Origin: Brachypodium distachyon
Lineage: Eukaryota > Streptophyta > Magnoliopsida > Poales > Poaceae
DNA: 64,000 nt
Assembly (NCBI RefSeq): GCF_000005505.3
Contig: NC_016134.3
Location: 21,342,584 to 21,406,583 of the forward strand
Direction of reading: 5' to 3'
The notes beneath the pieces were generated by a model. The model had not been told where the DNA came from. It was given only the letters and a program-made list of their open reading frames with translations, and did no database searches. The first letter of the stretch is position 1. The number at the start of each line of letters is the position of its first letter. This document shows positions 55,435 through 64,000 of the stretch, one piece after another. The position numbers were made by a program, and so were the translations under genes.

Positions 55435-57380
55435 GAAAGCGCCCTCACCACTTTCCTCCGGGAGAACGCCGACGTGTTCGCTTGGGAACCGTCGAACCTC
55501 CCCGGAGTCCCTAGGGAGGTGATCGAGCATCGACTCGCGGTGCGTCTGGATGCCCGCCCCGTCAAGCAGAAGATCCGCCGGCAAGCACAGGAGCGCAAAG
55601 ATTTCATCAAGCAAGAGGTGGACAAGCTTAAAACTGCGGGGGCTATCAGGGAAGTACCGTACCCCACTTGGTTAGCTAACCCTATAGTAGTACCAAGGGG
55701 GAGGATAAACTTCGCATGTGTGTAGATTTTACTGATCTTAACCGTGCGTGCCCTAAAGATCCTTTCCCTGTACCTCGCATTGATCAAATAGTAGATTCCA
55801 CTGCCGGTTGTGATTTGCTGTGTTTTCTTGATGCTTTCTCCGGCTACCATCAAATTAAGATGGCAGTCGAAGACGAAGAAAAAACGGCGTTCATCACCCC
55901 GGTTGGCTGCTACTGCTACACGTGCATGCCTTTAGGGTTGAAGAACGCGGGCTCAACATTCCAGCGTGCATTACGCGAGTGTTTGGGATCCCAGCTAGGC
56001 CGAAACATTGAGGCCTACATGGACGATATCGTCATCAAATCGAAACGTGGGGACTCGCTGATTGATGACGTGCGAGAAACGTTTGATAACCTCCACAGGA
56101 TCAAGCTCAAGTTGAACCCTGAAAAATTCACCTTTGGTGTAGACTCGGGGCAGTTTCTGGGTTTCTTGGTTTCACACAGAGGGATTCAAGCCAACCCAAA
56201 GAAGATAGAAGCTATCGAGAAAAAGGAGGCTCCCCGCAGGGTGAAGGACGTACAACGCCTCAACGACTACGTAGCCGCGCTGGGACGCTTCATCTCGAGG
56301 TTGGTCGAACGCGCTCTGCCTTTCTTCAGGGTAATGAAGAAGGGCCCAATTGACTGGACCCCCGAGGCTGAGGTGGCGTTCCAGGATCTCAAGCGGTACC
56401 TGAAGTCACCGCCGATCCTCGTCGCTCCCAAGCCGGGCGAGCCGCTGCTACTTTACCTAGCGGCGGCTGCCCAAGTGGTCAGCTCGGTCCTAGTTGCCGA
56501 GAGGGAGGAAGACCCCCCGGGGGCTGAGGTTGCGGGGCAGGGGGCTGCGCTAGCCCCGGCAACCGCCTCGGACCCGGGGACCGCCGTTGAACCGGCAGCG
56601 TCAACACCGCGCAAACGGCTCGTGCAGCACCCTGTGTACTTCGTCAGCACGGTGTTCCGCGACGCCCACATGCGGTACCCGCAAGTGCAGAAGCTCTTGC
56701 TAGGGATTCTGCTTGCGTCACGCAAGCTGCGCCACTACTTCCAGGCGCACCGCGTCACGGTGGTGTCGGGATTCTGCCTTGAGCGGACCCTCACCAACCG
56801 TGAAGCCACCGGAAGGGTGGCCGAACGGAGGATGGAGTTGTCGGAGTTCGACCTGCACTTCACCAACACCAAGAGCATCAAGAGTGCGGCTCTGGCCGAT
56901 TTTGTTGCGGAGTGGACTTCGACGGGCATAGAGGAAGAAGAGCTGGAGACCAGCCTGCCCGGCAAGCTGGACGAAGGCCACGGGATCCTATACTTCGACG
57001 GCGCGTCAGCCTGCAGGGAGCTGGCGCCGGAGTTGTTATCGAGTCGACCGCAGGAGACCAGCTGAAGTTCACTATCGAGCTCGACTTCCCCAACTCCACC
57101 AACAAAATGGCCGAGTACGAAGGGTTGCTCGCCGGGTTGCGGGAGGCGATCGCCCTCGATATCAAGCGCCTGGTTGTTCGCGGGGATTCCCAACTCGTGA
57201 TCAACCAGGTTAACAAGGACTACGACTGCCCGCTGATGGCAGCGTACGTGGATGAGGTCCGCACGCTGGAGCACAAGTTCAAGGGCCTGCGGTTCGAGCA
57301 CATCAAGCGCAAGGATAACTTCACGGCTGACGAGCTGTCCAAGTTGGCAGCAGAGCGCCGGAAGGTTCCGGCGGGGGTGT
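55435..57380 (+). pseudogene. Reverse transcriptase and dual RNase H of element A
   Basis: The frame from the TAG runs to about 55700, where a single-base shift moves RT to the frame starting MCVDFTDLNRACPKD (55716). It has FLDAFSGYHQIK, CYTCMPLGLKNAG, and an intact catalytic YMDD (about 56016-56027). The degenerate first RNase H has LLLYLAAAAQVVSSVLV and HPVYFVSTVF. The archaeal-type RNase H begins YFDGAS (about 56992), is frameshifted near 57010, then keeps KMAEYEGLL, RGDSQLVIN and ADELSK. With the shifts repaired in thought, all acidic positions are present, unlike B, where the RT motif is mutated. Confidence 0.86.
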
Positions 57381-58744
57381 TCTGGCACAGGCAGACTGCG
57401 CCTTCGGTTGCTCCCAAGCTGGCTGCAGGGGAAGCCCCCCCGGCAACCGAAGGGAACCCCGCAACAGCGGAGGTCCATGCCGTTGATGTAGCGACATGCA
57501 AGAGCAAGGAAACCCCGCCTTGGGCGGTGGATATCGGCCGCTACCAAAAGGGCGAAGCCCTCCCGGAAGATGACGCTGCCGCGGAATGCATAGCCCGGCA
57601 AGCCAAGATGTACACCCTGGTGGACGGGGACCTCTACCGAAGGCGTGCACATGGAGTGAAGCTCCTCTGCGTGCCCCAAGACGAAGGGCGCGCACTCCTA
57701 GAAGAGATACACCGAGGTACATGTTCCCACCATGTGGCCTCCCGGGCTCTGGCCGGCAAGGCTTTCCGGCACGGCTTCTACTGGCCTACGACGCTAGCCG
57801 ATGCCGAGCAACTGGTCAAGACCTGTGAGGCGTGTCAGTTCCATGCGAAGAAGAGCAACCAGCCGGTGCAGGCCCTGCAAGTCATTCCATCCTCCTGGCC
57901 GTTCGCGGTCTGGGGGCTGGACATCGTCGGCAAGTTGCCGAGAGCGGTTGGCGGCTACGAGTACTTGCTCGTGGCCATCGACAAGTTCTCCAAGAGGGTG
58001 GAAGTGGAGCCAGTGCGGAAGGTGACCGCTCTGGCAGCCATCAAATTCTTCAAGGGCATTGTGTGCCGGTTTGGTGTGCCCAATGGCATCATCACCGACA
58101 ATGGCACACAATTTACGAGCACCGTGTTCCAAGCCTACTGCGAGGACATGGGCATCAAGATCCACTTCCCTTCTGTTGCTCACCTGAGGAGCAACGGACA
58201 GGCGGAGCGAGCCAACGCAGAGGTGTTGTGGGGGCTCAAGATGAGAACCTTTGACAAGCTCAAAGGCCACGGGAAGCGCTGGGTCGAAGAACTCCAGTCC
58301 GTGCTGTGGTCAATCAGGACCACACCTAGTCGAGCAATGGGTGAAACTCCTTTCGCCCTTGTCTACGGGGCGGAAGCGGTGTTGCCCCTCGAGCTCAACC
58401 ATGGATCCCCTCGAGTACGCGCGTACGGCAACCATAGCCAACACGAGCAGAGGGTTGACGATCTAAACTTCATCGAAGAACTTCGATGCCGGGCTGCACG
58501 CTACCAGCAGGGACTCCGCCGTTACCATGACAGGCGGGTCCGTCCCTAGGAGCTCGAGATCGGAGACCTTGTCTTGCGCCGGATACAAGGAACGAAGGCC
58601 AGGAACAAGCTGGCTCCGAAATGGGAGGGCCCCTTCCGGGTAGTGCAGGTAACCAGGCCGGGGGTTGTCCGGCTGGAAACCGAAGAAGGCTTGCCGGTGC
58701 AAAACAGTTGGAACCTTGAGCAGTTGCGTAAGTTCTACCCGTGA
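57381..58744 (+). pseudogene. Integrase of element A
   Basis: One open frame to a TAG at 58547-58549, then a shifted end to TGA at 58742-58744. Zinc finger CSHHVASRA and CEACQFHAKK. Core GLDIVGKLP, YLLVAIDKFSKRVEVEP, ITDNGTQFT and NGQAERAN, so D, D, E are intact. The C-terminal module has GETPFALVYGAEAVLP, GDLVLRRIQ and KWEGPFRVVQV. This is the best preserved integrase in the window. Confidence 0.86.
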
Positions 58745-58840
58745 AGCGGCGGAGCCCGACCCAGAGGTGATGCTCCAGCAGCATGCCTCTCGAACTAGTG
58801 TAGCCGGGCAACCCCCGATTGTAAACCGCTAGTTTCTATG

Positions 58841-58846
58841 AATAAA
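58841..58846 (+). terminator. Internal poly(A) signal after pol of A
   Basis: AATAAA 97 bp after the pol stop, then GATAAGTG as in B. About 70 bp further a pyrimidine tract ending TTTAG precedes GTGCACAGAA, shared with B. Confidence 0.45.
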
Positions 58847-59408
58847 GATAAGTGCTTTTCTTTGAGTTTCAAGTTGTCTCGATTATTTGCATGTTTTTCC
58901 TTCTGTCTCCTACTTTAGGTGCACAGAAGTATCGTTCCATCCTTGGTTGTGAGCAGGGGCCTGCCGGAGCCTCGAAAACAAAAACCCGTTGCCGGAACGC
59001 TCCGGCACGGGCCCATGCCGTTGCCGGGCTCCCCGCAACATGCATCACGCAGAAGCTGCATCCTGGAATGGAAGAGTGCTCACACCCAAGTTTGGCATCG
59101 ACCCTTCTGTGCCCGGGGGCGGGGAGGCAGGAGGGTTACTTGTGCTCTATCTGTGTTGCGTCTTTTTCGTGCATTTCGAAAAAAATTGCAGTATCTTGGG
59201 CCAATCTGACATGCAGGGCAAAGATGGAATCGGGCGCACTCTAGTGCTCGTGGACCGCTCATGGGTTGTGTCTTTTAGTGGTGCCCAGTAGTGCGTGGCG
59301 ACCGCACTTCAAGGTCCTCACCGCACTCCGAGGCTCCTGCTGCAGGAGGGAGCCGCCACGGGTGCCGCGGTGACTCGGTGCGCATGGTGGCAGGGTTCTT
59401 CGCCGCGC

Positions 59409-59680
59409 CTATAAAGGGCGTGGTGGACATGGAGCAACTCAAAGCGAGGCCAAGAAGATAGCTTCCGAGGCGAGGGAGGCCGCGGAGGCACGGTGGGGGT
59501 GCATGCCATCAGCGCTCAACGCTGATGGGTGCACTGCCGCCGTGCCCTTGCCGCACCCCTCCGACAGGTTGTTCCGAGGCGAGGGCTGTCGCGGAGACGC
59601 TGTGGTGGAGCCGCCCTCCGCGCTTGGCGCCGACGGCGGCCCTGCCCCAGCGTTCCTGCCGCATCCCTCCAGCGAGCGTT
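59409..59680 (+). repeat. TATA box and tandem hairpin pair of A
   Basis: CTATAAAGGG at 59409-59418, then two related units of about 110 bp. Hairpin 1: arms 59487-59514 and 59520-59546 with loop CTCAA; the top nine base pairs (CCATCAGCG) and the base (GGCACGG) are perfect. Hairpin 2: arms 59598-59622 and 59628-59652 with loop CTTGG, about 20 of 25 positions paired plus G-T pairs. The same module is in B (28145-28380). A 75-codon plus-strand frame across it simply follows the duplication and is unlikely to be a protein gene. Confidence 0.68.
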
Positions 59681-60203
59681 CCAAGTGGGAGAACAGACAG
59701 CTAGCTAAGTACATGGCCCTGATCACCTAACTTTCTGACGCTTAGCATTGACTCGCTGGTGTGGATTGAGCCCTCCGTGTGGCTGGGGTGTTAGAAGGAC
59801 GCTTGCAGGGGGAGTGCGCCCCTCATGCCGCTCGCAGGTCCGTCGCGTGAGCGCATGCTTGGGAGTAGCTATCCCGCAAGCGGAGTGGCTCGCCGCGGCT
59901 ACTTGACCCCAGGTCGGAATTGCGGGTCCGTCCCAATCCCTGGTCCGGTTAGGTGTGTCGCGCGCGAGTCCCCGGCAACACAAGGCATAGCACACGAAGG
60001 CTAGTAGATCCACCCTGCGAGTCAATCCCGGGAACAAGATACGAGTAACAAGTAGAACCGGAAAACGAAATTCATAAAAAGCAGTGAACGATTACACGAG
60101 CTAATAAAACGTTAATTGTTCGAACGGCGCCAAGCGTGGTACTTGCAGGAATCAAAAACAAAGACACAAAGATAAAACAAGGATCGGCAGGGGGCGGCGG
60201 CGG

Positions 60204-63200
60204 CTAGTTGCCGGGGTCTTCGGGTGGGGGCTCCGCCTCTAGCTCCGGCTCCGGCTTCCTCTGCATCCAGTCCGCCACCTCCTCAACAAACCTTGCAGTG
60301 CGTAGGGCCGTCTTGCAGTGAGTAGGGCCGTCCTCGCTGTCTGACCAGGCGTCCAGTAGCGTCTCGAAGGGGAAGTCCGGGTGGTGGAGGTGCACCCGGG
60401 GGAGGATTGTCTCAGCGATCTTCCCTAGCGCACGAGTCTATCTCCCCGTCGCAGAACTTGGAGATCCACACGTCAAGCGCCCCAAGCTTCCCCACCATGT
60501 CGGAGAAGAAGGGGATCAATGTGCTGACATCCGTGCCATCCACCTTTGCGGCCCGCATCTCGAACCTCGGCAGCAGGTCGTGCACTGCTTGGGCGATCTG
60601 GTGGAGCTTCTTGGTCTCCCTCCGCCGCTGCTCCGCCAACTTGTCGTGGCTGCCGTGCGCCTACAGCACCTCCTTCTTGGCCTGCTGGAGGAGTTCTCCT
60701 CGCCGCGAGATCTCCGTGGCCTTGGCCACGTTGTCCTCGCCCATCTTGACGAGCTCGCCCCGGGCAGTGGCCAGTTCGGCCTCGAGTTGGGCGCTCTTCT
60801 CCTTGGCAGAGTTGAGCTCCTTCTCCCGCCGTGCCGACACCGCTGCCGCGTCTTCCGCAGCCTTGGTCTGCTCCTCCAGCTTGGTGCGCAGCCCCTGGAG
60901 CTGGGAGAGGTAGCTACAGACCAGCTCGCTCTTCTCGTTGAGGCGAGCTTGGGCCGTAGCGAGCACCTCCTCGTGCTCCTTCTTGGCCTTCTCCTGCCTC
61001 GTGGCTAGCGAGTCCAGGGCTCGCTGGTGCTCGGCGCGTTGGGCCTCCAGTTGTCGGTGGAGCTCCGCCTCGGGGACAACCGGCGCTGCGGCCTCATCCC
61101 TGGCCTCTCAGGCCAGGCGCGTCTCCTCCCGTAGCCAGGAGAGCTCCTGCCGCTCCCTCTCGACGGCCTGCCGCACCTCGCCAAGCTGGCCCTTTGCGAG
61201 CTCGTGGCACTCCCTCACCTGGTTTAAGGAGGTGACGAACGCCAGTTACTGCTCCTTGATGGTGTCAAGGAACTGGTGCCCCTGGTCGTAGATGCTCGGG
61301 TCCCAGGTGATTGGGTCCCAAGTCGACCCGGCAAGAATGCCGAAATCTGGGCCGGTGGTAGCAGCGGATGACGACGAAGTCCCTGCCACCACTATTTGGC
61401 TGGGAAGGGCGTCGTTCACTTGCGGCGGAGCCTCCCGTTGCTCCCCTGCCGCAGCCTCCTCCACACCCACGGCCACGGGTTGCGGGACTATTGGAGTTGT
61501 TGCGCCCCCGGCAGGAAACGCCTCCTGCTGGGAGACCGCGGGATCCGCGTCATCGTGTCGCTGGCAGGAAACGCCTCCTGCACGGCCCAGGACGTGTCGC
61601 CGAGCTCCGCCTCGGTAGCGACGGTGGGCGCTGCCACCGTAGTGTCCGGCGCGGTAGAGCTTGGCGCGGGAGCCTCTTCCGGCTCCTCTCTCGTCCCCAC
61701 GTCTTCGACGTCCGAGCCGAGATCGACCACCGCGATGCCCGCTCCCGTCGCGGGCGCAGTCGGGACTGCGACAAAGAAAAGAATTAGGATCCAAAAATAA
61801 ACTAAATTACCAGGTGGTGAATGCAAGAAAGCTCTGAACGAGTACCTTGCGGTGCCGCCGAGGTTGCGGGAGGAGCCTCCTCCTCCTCCGTCCCAGCCTC
61901 TGTTGCCGGGGCGCCCGCCGTAGGCTGGACTTCGCCTCCGAGTCAGCAAAGCAGTACAGTTGCGGATCAACAGGCAGGAGAAGCGTAAACAATGGAACCA
62001 GAGGAGGGGTCAGTACCTGTTGCCGGCTCCTCCACTGGGATCGGGTCGGTGGCAGGCGCAGTGGTGGCGCCACTGGCCCCACGCCGCACTGGTCGGCGTT
62101 GGCGATGGCCCGGGTGCGCGGCTTCTTGCTCGGCGCAGCGGGTGGCGAGTCGGCTCTCCCCCTCTTGCCGGCTCCCGTGGGGGTGCCGTCTTTCGGGGGG
62201 TTGAGCCTGAACTAGAAGCCCCGGAAGAGTCCCCGCTTGGGCGGGGCCGTGAGCGCCCGTGGGGTTGCCGCGGACACTGCGGAGGTGGCCGTTGCTGTGG
62301 CGCTCTTGATCTTCGCAGGATCAAGGGTGCGTCGTCCTCGTCCTCCTCGTCCTCCTCCTCCTCCACCGCGGGGAGGACCGCCCGGGTCCTGGCAACTTGA
62401 CCTGCCTCGTCGCCAGAGGACTCGAGGTCGGGCCAGCCGGGCTCTGACTCTCCTCCACTGTCCTCGACCACCCGCTTCCCTCGAGTTGCGGGTGGAGGGG
62501 GACGCGGGGCCTGAGCGGGGGAGTCGGACATCACCCCCCCCCCCTCGTCGCAGGGTGGGTAGCCGCTGACAATCTTGTGAAACCCCGGGACACCGGCGTG
62601 GAGGGAGAGAGCCCCGGGCGGCAACACTCTGTGAAGGGGGCGTCTTCGCCGGTGATCCCCTTCACCCACGCCCGGATTGCTTTCGGGGCCATGCCCCCGT
62701 GCTGGAGGTGGGTGGTGTCCCCAGGCCTCGTGTACATCCACGCGGGGCGGGAGCGCAGCTGCAGTGGCGCGATGCGCCGGCTAATGTAGGTGCACAACAC
62801 GTCGAGGTCAGTGAGCCCTGCTAGCCGCAGGGCCTTGATTCTCTCGACAATGGGGAGGAGTTCAGCGTCGCGGCTGTAGCGGTTCCGCCAGGTGTTGTTG
62901 GACACCGGCAGCTCGGGGGGCGTGTAGATGAACTCCTCGGGTTCCTCCACACGAACCCAGCACCAGTCCGCGCGCCACTCCTTCTCGATCTTCTCTGACC
63001 GGACGATGAACTCCGATTTGATCCGGTCGCGGGTAGAAGTTATGCCGGAATGATGCCACCGACGGCATCACTCCGACAAACCCCTCGCAGAGGAATTGGA
63101 AGACGGCGAGGAGGAAGAGGGAGGTGGGGTGGAGTTGCACCACCCGAAGCTGGTACGCCTCCATGAGCACGTGGAGGAACAGGGAGAACGGAGGCACCAG

Positions 63201-63485
63201 CCCGGCGAGGATGAAGCATGGGAACACCCGGAAGTTGTTCTCCTGGTGCTCGGCGCCGGCGGAGAAGATGATAGTCTCCCCGTACTCATCGAACCGTGAG
63301 GCGACGGCCTGCCGGACCTTGTCCAGCCCCTCACCGTTATAGCCGGGTCGGAAAAAGGCGTGCGTGGCCCTCAGCGCCCGCCTCTTCTGGTCCTTCTCCG
63401 AGGCGGGCTTCTTGCGAGCCGTCTCGCTCTTGCAGGGCGCGGGCTTCTTGGAGCCTTTCCCTTTCTATGGAGCGGTGGGCGCCAT
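60204..63485 (-). pseudogene. Antisense gene of element A, with introns
   Basis: ATG at 63483-63485 (MAPTAP), TAG at codon 7. Transposase_28-like domain: FRPGYNGEGL, GLVPPFSLFLHVLMEAY, QLHPTSLFLLAVFQFLCEGFVGVMPS, then a deletion near 63040 that removes about 12 codons relative to E and shifts the frame. It continues with ADWCWVRVEEPEEFIY, SRRIAPLQLRSRPAWMYTRPGDT and VKGITGEDAPF, then an acidic linker (about 62330-62460). An intron with donor GTACTG at 62016, and another at 61766-61845 (GTACTC...GTCGCAG). Downstream a Glu/Lys coiled coil (60661-61290, broken) and C-terminal pieces 60412-60639 and 60204-60395 (HPDFPFETLLDAW). Function unknown. Confidence 0.72.
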
Positions 63486-63589
63486 GGGGAATGCGGGCGG
63501 AAGCTAGCAGGATTCAGGGGCGCGAGGGATTGTGAGGATGGAGAGGAAAGGCTGGGGGGCTAGGTGTTTGCTCCTTAGCGCAACGGTGG

Positions 63590-63600
63590 GGCCTTATAGC
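63590..63600 (-). promoter_or_regulatory. TATA box for the antisense gene of A
   Basis: Minus strand GTGCTATAAGGC, about 110 bp upstream of the antisense ATG. It is the best TATA match among A, B and E. Confidence 0.55.
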
Positions 63601-63875
63601 ACCCCGGCGCTAAGCAACGGTCGCATCCGCACCCTACGGGTGCGCTGGGGATAACTACACTTCAAGTGGATAACGCAGGGCATGGCCTTAACCACCCGGG
63701 TTTAAGGGGGAGGTTAGGGCGGAAATCTCGCGCCCACTACTCTGCCCGTAACGGCAGAATCCTTGAAGCAGCGCATAGACGAGGACCCGAAGCGGCTCGG
63801 GACCCACGTGTCGATTAAGGGCGTAGCCCGGCAACTGACCAGGGAAGAGTCCACCCAGGAACAGGCGTTGCCGGC

Positions 63876-63892
63876 CCACGCTCGGGGGCTAC
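63876..63892 (+). other. Polypurine tract region of A
   Basis: CCCACGCTCGGGGGCTAC ends at the 3' LTR start. Confidence 0.65.
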
Positions 63893-64000
63893 TGTCGCAC
63901 CAGTGGCACCAGGGGTACCATCGCTGCATGACGCGTGGGCCACCTCGGTTGCTCCCCAGGAGGATTGCACCCCGGGCAGCACCCCGCGAGCTGCCCGGCA
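63893..64000 (+). repeat. 3' LTR of element A (first 108 bp)
   Basis: TGTCGCACCAGTGGCACC..., aligned with 51972 onward; truncated by the window end. Confidence 0.9.

Larger units (their letters stand above)
51972..64000 (+). mobile_element. Element A: Tat-lineage Ty3/Gypsy retrotransposon (runs off the window)
   Basis: Begins with a 711-bp LTR after GTAGG (51967-51971); the 3' LTR starts at 63893 and is cut by the window end. Order is as in B: primer site, gag, protease, RT, RNase H, archaeal-type RNase H, integrase, poly(A) signal, hairpin pair, antisense gene, purine tract, LTR. It lies inside the Copia element, so it is younger than it. It is closest to E in LTR ends and antisense gene. 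Confidence 0.93.

Noticed and set aside
59503..59730. 75-codon plus-strand ORF after a TATA box in A
   Set aside because: It reads across the two hairpin units and repeats with them; B does not keep an equivalent ORF, so structure rather than protein is favoured.

Overview
The window is nuclear DNA from a grass, probably one with a large, repeat-rich genome. It is almost wholly made of nested LTR retrotransposons around one broken host gene. The grass call is inference. It rests on the kind of elements present (Tat-lineage Ty3/Gypsy with a second RNase H and antisense ORFs, a chromovirus with an initiator-Met primer site, a Ty1/Copia element) and on the F-box/LRR/FBD type of host gene. There are no bacterial operons, rRNA or tRNA genes, or CRISPR arrays. 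Names E, D, B, C and A below are labels for this window only, in left-to-right order.

Layout. Element E, 1-2095: the 3' end of a Tat-type Gypsy element, ending in a complete LTR. 2096-2969: unassigned flank. 2970-20352: a solo LTR (TGTAACATCC...CTTCA) split by element D (4748-18895, exact GTGTG duplication). D is itself split by a 1009-bp solo LTR at 8136-9144 (exact CCTTC duplication). 20353-21340: unassigned flank. Element B, 21341-33498 (exact GACGG duplication): Tat Gypsy whose 5' LTR has lost its promoter. Element C, 34244-43918 (exact GTACG duplication): decayed chromovirus lying inside the last exon of the host gene. 43919-47655 plus 34187-34243: an F-box/FBD pseudogene on the minus strand. 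A 2.26-kb TIR transposon (45060-47320) full of minisatellites is inserted in it. From 47931: a minus-strand Copia element with a large internal deletion, interrupted at 51972 by element A, a Tat Gypsy that runs past the window end and is closely related to E.

How the genes work together. In D, B and A the sense strand encodes gag, a retropepsin-like protease, reverse transcriptase, a degenerate RNase H, a second (archaeal-type) RNase H and integrase, all with stops and frameshifts. About 100-170 bp after pol lies an AATAAA. Next comes a TATA-like box followed about 50 bp later by two tandem fold-back units; these are clear in B and A and weaker in D. Facing them on the minus strand is a second gene that starts just inside the 3' LTR. 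It encodes a protein of the 'putative gypsy type transposon' (Transposase_28-like) class, then an acidic linker, a coiled coil and a C-terminal domain. In D, B and A this antisense gene shows GT-AG introns of about 70-85 bp in its own orientation. In A, B and E a TATA-like box lies about 100-110 bp upstream of its ATG, and in D a canonical one lies further upstream. The conserved convergent gene and the hairpin module are the most unusual content of the window.

Limits: all family calls come from reading motifs, and no alignment, database search or expression data was available.
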